From JANOYY01 sp031418035 (GTDB lineage Bacteria > Actinomycetota > Acidimicrobiia > Acidimicrobiales > JANYDT01): a stretch of DNA of 9,784 nucleotides. This document shows positions 1 through 6,755 of the stretch, piece after piece; position 1 is the first letter of the stretch, and each line of letters begins with the position of its first letter. The stretch is from NCBI GenBank assembly GCA_031418035.1, contig JANOWU010000286.1, positions 1 through 9,784 on the forward strand, given 5' to 3'. A model generated the notes under the pieces. The model was not told where the DNA came from. It saw nothing but the letters and a program-made list of their open reading frames with translations, and did no database searches. The position numbers and the translations under genes are program-made.

Positions 1-9
1 TCTCTTCAT
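1..9 (-). CDS. Possible start of the gene downstream of recA (recX position), edge fragment
   Basis: An ATG on the minus strand at 9-7 is preceded, nine bases upstream, by the purine-rich GAGGCGAGG (positions 19-27), a plausible ribosome binding site. Only three codons (Met-Lys-Arg) lie inside the window. In many actinobacteria the gene after recA in the same direction is recX, an inhibitor of RecA filaments, so this is where recX would be expected. That identity is pure context; no recX sequence can be seen. The 108 bases between this ATG and the recA stop contain no clear hairpin with a T-run, so read-through from recA is possible. Confidence 0.25.
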
Positions 10-117
10 TCGGCCGTGCCTCGCCTCAACTGAAGGATGTTCTTCGAAATAGGGCGGTTGGCCTACGGCTCGGGTCAGCTTCGCGAACCTGTGAGTCGTA
101 TGCGCACGCTGGGCCCG

Positions 118-1158
118 CTAGTCGAGCGAGATCGGTTCGTCGTCGAGTTCGCTCAACGCACCTTTGTCTTCCACGACGACCAACCCCACCTTGACCTTGA
201 TCTTTTCGTTGATCTCCATCGTGATCTCGGGGTTCTCGATGAGGAAGTTCTTCGCGTTTTCTCGACCCTGGCCGAGCTGCTCACCCTCGTAGGTGTACCA
301 GGCGCCCGACTTCTTTACGATGGCGTATTCGACGGCGATATCGATCGTGGAACCTTCGCGGCTGATGCCCTTTCCGTAGGTGATGTCGAACTCGGCTTGC
401 TTGAAGGGCGGCGCGACCTTGTTCTTCACGATCTTCACGCGGGTGCGGTTCCCCACCACATCGGTCCCGTCTTTGATCGACTCGATACGGCGAATATCAA
501 TGCGGACCGACGAATAGAACTTCAGCGCCTTGCCGCCAGGGGTCGTTTCCGGCGAGCCGAACATGACGCCGATCTTCTCGCGGAGCTGATTGATGAAGAT
601 GACCACCGTGTTCGTCCGGTTGATGTTGGCCGTGAGCTTGCGCAGTGCCTGGCTCATCAAACGGGCCTGCAGACCAACAAAGCTGTCACCCATGTCGCCT
701 TCGATTTCGGCCTTCGGCGTCAGTGCAGCTACGGAGTCGATGACCACCACATCGACCGCACCGGAGCGAACGAGCATGTCGCAGATCTCGAGGGCCTGTT
801 CTCCGGTATCGGGCTGGGAGATCAAGAGATTGTCGACGTCGACGCCGATCGCCGCTGCGTAGACCGGATCCATTGCGTGTTCGGCGTCGATATACGCACA
901 CGTACCACCATTGCGTTGGGCCTCGGCAACCACGTGCATCGCAAGGGTTGACTTTCCGGACGACTCCGGACCGTAGATCTCGGTGACTCGCCCACGAGGG
1001 AGACCGCCAATGCCGAGGGCGAGGTCGACAGCCAACGAACCGGTCGAGATTGCCTCGACGGTCATGTGCGTGTTTTCCCCCATTCGCATGATGGAGCCTT
1101 TGCCAAATTGCTTCTCGATTTGGCCAAGCGCCATATCCAGTGCCTTATCTCGTTCCAT
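118..1158 (-). CDS. recA: Recombinase RecA
   Basis: RecA is the cytoplasmic ATP-dependent strand-exchange protein for homologous recombination, and the co-protease that triggers LexA self-cleavage in the SOS response. The 346-residue product has the normal family length and is intact. It shows the Walker A loop GPESSGKST at residues 63-71, the catalytic Glu in DAEHAMDP (about residue 93), the Walker B strand VVVID at 137-141, and the DNA-binding L2 region FINQLREKIGVMFGSPETTPGG at about 188-209 (INQLREKIGVMFG visible). The KNKVAPPFKQAEFDI segment and an acidic C-terminal tail (ELDDEPISLD) follow. The ATG start is preceded by GAAAGG about nine bases upstream, and the protein begins close to the usual MERDKAL start. 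There is no sign of an intein or frameshift. The gene is divergent from the CapA-like gene and has SOS boxes in its promoter, so SOS induction is very likely. Confidence 0.99.
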   Translation of the reverse strand: MERDKALDMALGQIEKQFGKGSIMRMGENTHMTVEAISTGSLAVDLALGIGGLPRGRVTEIYGPESSGKSTLAMHVVAEAQRNGGTCAYIDAEHAMDPVYAAAIGVDVDNLLISQPDTGEQALEICDMLVRSGAVDVVVIDSVAALTPKAEIEGDMGDSFVGLQARLMSQALRKLTANINRTNTVVIFINQLREKIGVMFGSPETTPGGKALKFYSSVRIDIRRIESIKDGTDVVGNRTRVKIVKNKVAPPFKQAEFDITYGKGISREGSTIDIAVEYAIVKKSGAWYTYEGEQLGQGRENAKNFLIENPEITMEINEKIKVKVGLVVVEDKGALSELDDEPISLD

Positions 1159-1253
1159 TGATCTGCCTTTCGGTGGTAGTCGGTTCGGGGGAACTGTTTC
1201 GATCCTGACCGGGGGGTGTGACAGTCTTGCTCGGATTCAGCAGAAAAATCACA

Positions 1254-1267
1254 CGAACGTTGTTTCG
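1254..1267. promoter_or_regulatory. Degenerate third LexA-like box
   Basis: CGAACGTTGTTTCG matches the LexA operator at nine of ten defined positions (TTTCG in place of GTTCG). It abuts and shares two bases with the box at 1266-1279, and its centre is 12 bases from that box's centre. This could be a weaker cooperative site or chance extension of a GAACGTT-rich stretch. Confidence 0.4.
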
Positions 1268-1279
1268 AACGAACGTTCG
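1266..1279. promoter_or_regulatory. LexA (SOS) box over the predicted recA start point
   Basis: CGAACGAACGTTCG is a second perfect CGAAC-N4-GTTCG operator. It covers the predicted recA transcription start near 1275. Its centre lies 24 bases from that of the box at 1290-1303, a little over two helical turns. The two boxes form a 14-bp perfect inverted repeat with a 10-base spacer. Confidence 0.8.
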
Positions 1280-1281
1280 TC

Positions 1282-1309
1282 ACTTTACACGAACGTTCGT
1301 TCGTGTCAA
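1282..1309 (-). promoter_or_regulatory. Predicted recA promoter (-35 and -10)
   Basis: Read on the minus strand, positions 1309-1304 are a perfect -35 hexamer TTGACA. Positions 1287-1282 read TAAAGT, four of six matches to TATAAT, after a 16-base spacer. The predicted transcription start is near 1275, giving a recA leader of roughly 117 bases. The spacer is filled almost exactly by one LexA box, and the predicted start point lies in a second one. The sequence match is direct; promoter activity is inference. Confidence 0.7.
1290..1303. promoter_or_regulatory. LexA (SOS) box inside the recA promoter spacer
   Basis: The sequence CGAACGTTCGTTCG matches the Gram-positive/actinobacterial LexA operator CGAAC-N4-GTTCG at all ten defined positions. 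It occupies 14 of the 16 bases between the recA -35 and -10 hexamers, where a bound repressor would block RNA polymerase. It is the exact reverse complement of the box at 1266-1279. Confidence 0.85.
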
Positions 1310-1363
1310 GAACCCGGGATGATGATCCGCGTCCCGGTCGGTCCGTCTTTCTAGAGTCGCATC

Positions 1364-2509
1364 ATGACGGGACATCAACGACGCCTTGCCGTCATCGCCA
1401 GCTTCATGGCGACGCTGCTGGCTACCGTCCTCTTCTTTGCGTCTCCCACCCAGAATGCAAGTTCGGCGATGATCCTGGCCGCCGTCGCCACCTCTGTTCC
1501 TCCGTCACCGGACGGGACCCCGACGACTGCTGCGCTGGTGCCAGCAGCCTCCTCGACGGCATCACCACGAGGTCTGGAATCGACGGTGGCTCCTGCTCAC
1601 TCCCGCTGGACGCTGGTCTTCGGTGGCGACACGCTCCTCACCCGCCCGATCAGGAGTTCGGCGCGCACCCCCTTTGCGCGTGTACTCCCTGCGCTCGACA
1701 CGGGCGACCTGGCCATCGTGAACCTCGAAACTGCGCTGACCGAGCGAGGAACGAAACAGGCAAAGACCTACACGTTCCGGTCCCCACCGGAGTTCTCGGA
1801 GGTACTCAAAGACTCCGGCATCGACGTGGTCTCACTCGCGAACAACCACACCCTCGATTTCGGAACAGTGGGCCTGTTGGACACGCTCGAAAACCTCGAC
1901 GCGGCCGGCGTCGGACGAGTCGGTGCCGGGCGCACGATCACCGAAGCACTCACGCCGTTCGTTGTCGAGCGAGGTGGAGTTCGAGTGGCAATTCTTGGAG
2001 CGTCACAGATAATCCCCGCTGCGACGTGGGTTGCCCAGTCGACGCGGCCCGGTATCGCCTCCGCGGGCAAACATGTTCTCGACGTAAACACCGAACGAGT
2101 ACTCGTTGCCGTACGCGAGAGTCGTAAGCGCGCAGATGTTGTTGTCGTCGTCATGCACTGGGGCATCGAAGGCGATCCGTGTCCGTCCGCAGTCCAACGA
2201 AGGCTGGCCAAGGAGCTTCACGCAGCCGGCGCCTCGATCGTTCTCGGGGCACACCCGCATGTTCTGCAGCCCATTGAGTTCTCCGGAACGGAACTCACGG
2301 CGTTCAGCCTCGGAAACTTCATCTGGGATCCCCGCTCCGGAGCAACGGCCGACACCGGAACGCTCGAAGTCACCTTTGTGGGGCCTGCCCCCGTCAGCTA
2401 CCGCTTTCATCCGCATCGCCTCGATGGCAACGGTTGGGCGGCGAGCGTCGACCCTACGACGCTAACCGGCAGGCGCATCGAAGCGCGAGCCTCTCGACGG
2501 TGTCGCTGA
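1364..2509 (+). CDS. CapA-like (PGA_cap family) exported metallophosphatase-fold protein
   Basis: This 381-residue protein begins with a basic stretch and a hydrophobic segment (about residues 8-27) that acts as a signal peptide or anchor. A Ser/Thr/Pro/Ala-rich linker to about residue 80 follows. The catalytic-like domain has the PGA_cap signatures: FGGDTL at 86-91, NLETALTE at 120-127, SLANNHTLDFG at 157-167, MHWG at 264-267, GAHPHVLQ at 295-302 and SLGNFIW at 315-321. Relatives include CapA/PgsA of the poly-gamma-glutamate capsule complex of Bacillus. No capB, capC or capD partner is visible here, so capsule synthesis cannot be claimed; an extracytoplasmic phosphoesterase-like role is the safer inference. 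The ATG has no strong ribosome binding site (AGAG about seven bases upstream). The gene is divergent from recA across the SOS boxes and ends one base from the convergent NHL gene. Confidence 0.88.
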   Translation: MTGHQRRLAVIASFMATLLATVLFFASPTQNASSAMILAAVATSVPPSPDGTPTTAALVPAASSTASPRGLESTVAPAHSRWTLVFGGDTLLTRPIRSSARTPFARVLPALDTGDLAIVNLETALTERGTKQAKTYTFRSPPEFSEVLKDSGIDVVSLANNHTLDFGTVGLLDTLENLDAAGVGRVGAGRTITEALTPFVVERGGVRVAILGASQIIPAATWVAQSTRPGIASAGKHVLDVNTERVLVAVRESRKRADVVVVVMHWGIEGDPCPSAVQRRLAKELHAAGASIVLGAHPHVLQPIEFSGTELTAFSLGNFIWDPRSGATADTGTLEVTFVGPAPVSYRFHPHRLDGNGWAASVDPTTLTGRRIEARASRRCR

Positions 2510-2510
2510 G

Positions 2511-4085
2511 TTAGAGCGAGCCTGGCCCCGGCAGGCCACCGGATCGGGTTCGCCGACGCGTGACCAACAAGACGCCGGAGCCCGTGAAACACAGCGCGAG
2601 CGCAAAGAGCAGGACTGATCCGGAGCCCGTGAGGGCGAGTTCCTCGGGACTTCCCGGTGTCGCGACACCGCCGACTTCGGGATCGTCAAGATCGAAGGCC
2701 GGTGCCGCAACGGCGACGCTCGGCAGCGTGAGTGGTGGAGGGACCGAAGAGCGTCCGACCGAAGATGGCGTCGATGATGCGATCGATGACGGCGCCGCCG
2801 AAGGGGGCGTCGTGTATGCCGGAATGGTCGACACCATTTCGAGGTTGCCAAGCTTGGTCGTCGATGGCGCAGAAGACGCAGCCGACGAGGACGCAGTTGG
2901 CGAAGAAGCCGCACTGGAACTCACACCCACCAGGACCTTGTTGATCAGCGAGCCGGATTCAACTGCTCGAATGCTGTGGTTGAAGGTGTCGGCCAAAAGG
3001 AGGTAGCCGGACGAATCCACCGCAATACCGATGGGTGACCAGTACTGCGCGGTGGATGCTGTTCCACTCGACAAGCCAGCAGCACCAGAACCGCTAAGTG
3101 TGCTGACCATATTCGTTTGTAGATCGATTGCTCGGATACGGTTGTTGTTCGTGTCGGCGACGAGAAGTCGGTTTCCATCGACGATCACCCGGTGGGGCGC
3201 ATCGAATTGCGCATCGACTGCTGGGCCGTCGCGGAATCCGGCGATCCCGCTTCCCGCGAAGTCCTGAACTGTCCGCGCTACCAGATCGATGCGACGGATG
3301 GTGTTGTTCTGACGATCTGCCACGTACACATAGTTTCCTGCGACGGCGAGGCCGTGAGGCTGACGGAATTCCGCCGTGGCCGTCGGACCATTCGCAACAC
3401 CGTATGAACCGGTTCCGGCGACGGTCGACACCTCAGCCGTGACGACTTTGATCTTACGAATGCTGTTCGTCCCGAGGTTCGTGCCGAGACGGACACCGCC
3501 GTCAGCGACGTACAGGTTTCCCGCACCGTCGGAGGCGACGTCGTACGGGGTCCCAAACTCCGCGCTTGCTCCGACGCCATCGGTCATGCCGAACGAGCCG
3601 CTTCCCGCGAGCGTCGACACCGTCGACGTGGACAGGTTCAGGAGACGAATCTTGCCGTTGAACGAATCGGCGATGGCCAACGTCGTGGGATTTACGAACG
3701 CGAGACCGGACGGAAAATTGAAGCTGGCCGTCGTTGCGGCGCCGTCGTCGGAGCCAAGCACGCCGTCGCCGGCAACCGTGGACACGACGCCGGTTGCCAG
3801 GACCACTTTTCGAATGAGGTTGTTGTCGGTATCGGCGACGTACGCGTTGCCGTTGGCGTCGGACACGATCGCCCACGGGTAGCGAAAGGATGCAGCGCGT
3901 CCCGTGCCGTTCGACGACCCGGGTATTTCGGACCCGGCAATCGTCACTGCGTCGCCACCGGCCGCTCGGGCAAAGCGGCTCGCGCTCAGCGCTACTGACA
4001 GCGAAATAGATAGCGACACGGCACCGGCGACGGCGGCAAACCTACGAGAGCGGCCGGGGTGGGCGGACAAGATCGTTGGAGTCAC
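2511..4085 (-). CDS. Secreted NHL-repeat beta-propeller protein with LALTG sortase signal
   Basis: The 524-residue product starts at a GTG; the nearest upstream ATG is out of frame. An N-terminal export signal carries a basic SRRFAA stretch, a possible Tat motif, before a hydrophobic core to about residue 40. Residues 45-378 hold six NHL-type repeats, marked by VADTDNNLIRKV (83-94), IADSFNGKIRLL, VADGG...NSIRKI, VADRQNNTIRRI, VADTNNNRIRAI and LADTFNHSIRAV (364-375). Many repeats also carry a VSTVAG/GSG turn. This predicts a six-bladed propeller for protein, glycan or ligand binding; enzymatic activity is not evident. A Ser/Ala/Pro-rich linker (about 388-480) leads to LALTG (483-487), a hydrophobic helix and a RRRTR tail. 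This is the layout of an actinobacterial class E sortase substrate, so the protein is probably covalently attached to the cell wall. No sortase gene lies in the window. The ligand is unknown. Confidence 0.88.
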   Translation of the reverse strand: MTPTILSAHPGRSRRFAAVAGAVSLSISLSVALSASRFARAAGGDAVTIAGSEIPGSSNGTGRAASFRYPWAIVSDANGNAYVADTDNNLIRKVVLATGVVSTVAGDGVLGSDDGAATTASFNFPSGLAFVNPTTLAIADSFNGKIRLLNLSTSTVSTLAGSGSFGMTDGVGASAEFGTPYDVASDGAGNLYVADGGVRLGTNLGTNSIRKIKVVTAEVSTVAGTGSYGVANGPTATAEFRQPHGLAVAGNYVYVADRQNNTIRRIDLVARTVQDFAGSGIAGFRDGPAVDAQFDAPHRVIVDGNRLLVADTNNNRIRAIDLQTNMVSTLSGSGAAGLSSGTASTAQYWSPIGIAVDSSGYLLLADTFNHSIRAVESGSLINKVLVGVSSSAASSPTASSSAASSAPSTTKLGNLEMVSTIPAYTTPPSAAPSSIASSTPSSVGRSSVPPPLTLPSVAVAAPAFDLDDPEVGGVATPGSPEELALTGSGSVLLFALALCFTGSGVLLVTRRRTRSGGLPGPGSL

Positions 4086-4200
4086 GCGTATTTCATCGGA
4101 AGCCGGTCGTCATGACTGAATGGAAAACTTGCGTCCGCAAAATCTCCCGGACCGGAGGTTTCGGTGATGGATCGGGGGCCCTCCGGGGGCCGGTCGGGCG

Positions 4201-5451
4201 TCAGCCGAGCAGATGCCGCCGGAGGAGGTCGGCGGCGCTGATTGCCGCGAACTGACGGATCCGGTCACGATCCCCGGGGAGTTTGAGTTCCTGGACCACC
4301 GTGCCTCGAGAGTCCGACACCCCGACGAAGACCGTCCCGACCGGCTGGCCGTCCTGCATGTCGGGACCGGCGACGCCCGTGATCGAAAGTCCGACGTCGG
4401 CACCGAGTCGCCTGGCCACCCCGTCGGCCATGGCTGCGGCCGCGTCCGCGCTCACCACGGGACCTTCGGGAACGCCGAGAAGGTCGAATTTCACCTCGCT
4501 GGCGTAGGACACGATCGCACCTCGGAACCACGCGGACGCTCCAGGAACCGCAACCATGCGCGACGAGACCAGGCCACCGGTGACGGACTCCGCAACCGCA
4601 ACGGTCTTTCCCGCTTCGACGAGAAGTCGACCGGCCACGAACTCCATCGTCTCGTGGTCGAGGCCGAACACCAATCCACCGAGGATTGCCCGCAGCGCGA
4701 CTTCCTCGTCGTCGAGAATCTTCGCAACCGCGGCGTCGTTGTTGGCTTTCGCGGTGATACGAACCTTGATGCCTTCGATTCCGCTCGCGAGAAACGCGAT
4801 GGTCGCGGGGGGAGCTCCAGCCTGATCAAGCGCTTCGAGACGTGGGGCGACCATTTCGGCGATGGTCGACTCGGCCGCTCCCCATGTTCGTAACGTTCGA
4901 GATTTGATGGTCGCGACCTCGCCGCTGCGGCGTTGCAGATCGGGGATGATCACGCGCTCCATGTAGTCGGTCATCTCGTAGGGAACACCCGGCACGGCGT
5001 AGATCACCCGTTCGACGCCATCCACTGTCACCGGACAGATCAGTCCGGGTGCCGTTCCTTTGACCTGCGCAATGGCGGTTGCGCCGACTGGAACATCGCC
5101 CTGGCGAGCGTTGTTGTCGGCCATGATCCGGCCTCGGGCATCGAACATTGCCTGGATTCGCGCCACGATCGCTTCGTCTCGAACGAGCGGAACACCCATG
5201 ACTTCAGCTATTGCCTCTCGGGTGATGTCGTCTTGAGTCGGACCTAAACCGCCGCAGCAGATGACCGCGTCGCTTCGAGTCAGCGCTATTCGAAGTGCAC
5301 TTACCATTCGATCCTGGTTGTCACCCACTTTGACCTGGAAGTGCGAATCGATACCGGCCATGGCCAGGTGTTCGCCCATCCACGATGAGTTGGTGTCGGT
5401 GATCTGCCCCAGCAACAACTCGGTCCCAATAGCTACTACCTCAACGCGCAT
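4201..5451 (-). CDS. cinA: CinA: competence/damage-inducible family protein with NMN amidohydrolase domain
   Basis: The 416-residue protein has the full two-domain CinA layout. The N-terminal MoCF/MogA-like domain shows GTELLLGQITDTNS (9-22), GGLGPTQDDITREA (67-80) and YAVPGVPYEM (151-160). The C-terminal PncC-type domain shows AESVTGG (287-293), GAIVSYASEVK, SITGVAGPD (356-364) and VGTVFVGVSD. In characterised relatives this cytoplasmic family acts as an ADP-ribose pyrophosphatase and nicotinamide-mononucleotide deamidase. The ATG at 5451 is chosen because family members start at MRVEVVAIGTE; an in-frame TTG six codons upstream is less likely. GAGG lies about 12 bases before the ATG. CinA is commonly next to recA in actinobacteria, and here two surface-protein genes separate them. 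The signature has Val where Cys is common in AESCTGG, a position known to vary. Confidence 0.95.
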   Translation of the reverse strand: MRVEVVAIGTELLLGQITDTNSSWMGEHLAMAGIDSHFQVKVGDNQDRMVSALRIALTRSDAVICCGGLGPTQDDITREAIAEVMGVPLVRDEAIVARIQAMFDARGRIMADNNARQGDVPVGATAIAQVKGTAPGLICPVTVDGVERVIYAVPGVPYEMTDYMERVIIPDLQRRSGEVATIKSRTLRTWGAAESTIAEMVAPRLEALDQAGAPPATIAFLASGIEGIKVRITAKANNDAAVAKILDDEEVALRAILGGLVFGLDHETMEFVAGRLLVEAGKTVAVAESVTGGLVSSRMVAVPGASAWFRGAIVSYASEVKFDLLGVPEGPVVSADAAAAMADGVARRLGADVGLSITGVAGPDMQDGQPVGTVFVGVSDSRGTVVQELKLPGDRDRIRQFAAISAADLLRRHLLG

Positions 5452-5519
5452 CCACTGATACTGCCTCAATCATGCGTCATGCGCCGACCGAACGACTCGG
5501 CGACTACCCTTGCTGACTC

Positions 5520-6086
5520 GTGGGTCTGTTCTCGAAAAAACCGAAGTCCGTCGCGCCGAGTCGCCCGGTCCGTCCTCCTCGGGTATTCCTCTCCAAGCAG
5601 GATCGCCGGGATGTGAATCGACTCCGCCCGATCGAGAAGAAGCTCGGATTCGCGTCTGCCGGTTATGCCGCCCTCGCCATTGCGGCGATCACGGCGTCGT
5701 CCAAGAGCGGCTTCGGCGGCGACACACCGTGGCGTTTTCCTCTCGGGATCGCCTTCATTGCCGTCTTCGCGGTCCTTTTGTGGAAGACCAACCGCTGGCT
5801 CTCCGGTATCGGTGCGATCCTGACCGTGTACGGCTCGCCGTGGGGAAGCTACGTCTTGTTCGCATTCCCGGTGTTGGCGTTCTTCGTGTGGCTCAACATT
5901 CGGATCTTTCGTGATCAACGTCAACGCATGGAAGAAAAGGCGGCGGCCGGTGACTTCGGCGTCAACCCGCGTGACGTCCCCCGCGGTCGCAAGAAGGTCG
6001 ACGAGAAGGCGACTCAGGATGCAACCGGCCGTTCGCTCGCGCCGGCGTCGAAGCGGTACACACCACCGAAGAAAAAGAAGAAGTAG
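5520..6086 (+). CDS. Small membrane protein of unknown function with charged tails
   Basis: I do not recognise a named family. The 188-residue product has a basic, proline-containing N-terminus (KKPKSVAPSRPVRPPR) and then three or four hydrophobic segments at about residues 43-59, 71-88, 92-104 and 109-128. A long polar, charged C-terminal tail from about 130 ends in PPKKKKK. A membrane protein with cytoplasmic basic tails is the simplest reading. The GTG start has no convincing ribosome binding site. A TACCCT (-10-like TAnnnT) at 5505-5510 ends ten bases before it, so a leaderless or near-leaderless transcript is possible. Its stop is three bases before the GNAT start, so the two are probably co-transcribed. 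The gene is divergent from cinA across 68 bases. Codon positions and the conserved-looking hydrophobic pattern support it as real, but function is unknown. Confidence 0.75.
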   Translation: MGLFSKKPKSVAPSRPVRPPRVFLSKQDRRDVNRLRPIEKKLGFASAGYAALAIAAITASSKSGFGGDTPWRFPLGIAFIAVFAVLLWKTNRWLSGIGAILTVYGSPWGSYVLFAFPVLAFFVWLNIRIFRDQRQRMEEKAAAGDFGVNPRDVPRGRKKVDEKATQDATGRSLAPASKRYTPPKKKKK

Positions 6087-6089
6087 ACC

Positions 6090-6755
6090 GTGGCTGCGCC
6101 GAAAACCGTGTCCCCCGTCGTGCTCGACGGCCACGACGTGCGCATGGAACCACTCGGCCATCAACATGTTCACGATTTGATCGAGGCCATCGGCACGGAC
6201 CGTTCCACGTTCGGCCTCACCTGGGTTCCCGAAGCGACCGAGGCTTCGGTGCGCGACTACATCGATGCTGCGCTGGCGATGCAGGCCACCGGCACGGCCT
6301 TGCCGTTCGCGACGATCCGCAAAGCCGACGACAAAGCCGTCGGGAGCACCCGCTTCGGCAACATCGAATTCTGGTCGGTCCCGCCCGGCGTCACCTTCGG
6401 CCCGGATGTGGTGGAGCGCACCACCCCGGAGGCGGCCGAGATCGGGTGGACCTGGCTGGGATCGTCGGCGCAGCGAACATCGATCAACACCGAAGCGAAA
6501 CTTCTGATGCTCACCCACGCATTCGAGTCGTGGAAGGTGTTGCGGATGTGTCTCAAGACCGACGCCCGAAATCAGCGTTCACGCGACAACATCGAACGGA
6601 TCGGGGCCACGTTCGAGGGTGTCTTGCGGAACCACCAGTACGCGTACGACGGTCGAATCCGCCATTCGGCCTTCTACTCGATCACGCTCGACGAATGGCC
6701 AGCTGTGAAAGCGCGTCTGATCGAAAAGATCAGGTCGTACTCCGCGCCGAGTTGA
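6090..6755 (+). CDS. GNAT-family N-acetyltransferase, RimJ/RimL-like
   Basis: This 221-residue protein matches the RimJ/RimL-like Acetyltransf_3 group, cytoplasmic acetyl-CoA-dependent enzymes that modify protein N-termini or small amines; the substrate here is unknown. Visible features are an N-terminal region beginning VRMEPLGHQHVHDL (17-30), VGSTRFGNIEFW (84-95), EIGWTWLGSSAQRTSINTEAK (117-137, acetyl-CoA-binding region) and LKTDARNQRSRDNIERIGA (155-173), plus the DEWPAVKARL tail typical of actinobacterial members. Between the GSTRFG strand and EIGWTWL there are about 18 more residues (roughly 96-115) than I expect in close relatives. The GTG start follows the upstream gene's stop by three bases, with the purine-rich AGAAGAAG serving as ribosome binding site. 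Its 3' end overlaps the convergent pgsA by 26 bases. Confidence 0.9.
   Translation: MAAPKTVSPVVLDGHDVRMEPLGHQHVHDLIEAIGTDRSTFGLTWVPEATEASVRDYIDAALAMQATGTALPFATIRKADDKAVGSTRFGNIEFWSVPPGVTFGPDVVERTTPEAAEIGWTWLGSSAQRTSINTEAKLLMLTHAFESWKVLRMCLKTDARNQRSRDNIERIGATFEGVLRNHQYAYDGRIRHSAFYSITLDEWPAVKARLIEKIRSYSAPS

Noticed and set aside
80..87. Palindrome TTCGCGAA downstream of recA
   Set aside because: An isolated 8-bp palindrome without a T-run or repeats is expected by chance in GC-rich DNA.
37..951. Long open frame of 304 codons on the plus strand across recA
   Set aside because: It lies antisense to the unmistakable recA gene and its product resembles no protein I know; it is a shadow of GC-biased codon use.
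1266..1303. 14-bp perfect inverted repeat read as a terminator hairpin
   Set aside because: No gene ends here and there is no T-run; the two arms are individually perfect LexA boxes placed on a promoter, which explains them better.
4177..4191. GC-rich hairpin GGCCC-TCCGG-GGGCC just downstream of the cinA stop
   Set aside because: The stem is only five pairs and no T-run follows on the minus strand, so it does not support a rho-independent terminator call.
4569..4595. AESVTGG instead of AESCTGG in the CinA C-terminal signature as a sign of inactivation
   Set aside because: The Cys position is known to vary in the family, and the Ser, the two Gly and the other motifs are intact.
5452..5469. 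TTG-initiated extension of CinA by six residues
   Set aside because: The ATG at 5451 begins the family's usual MRVEVVAIGTE start; the extra residues are unlike family N-termini.
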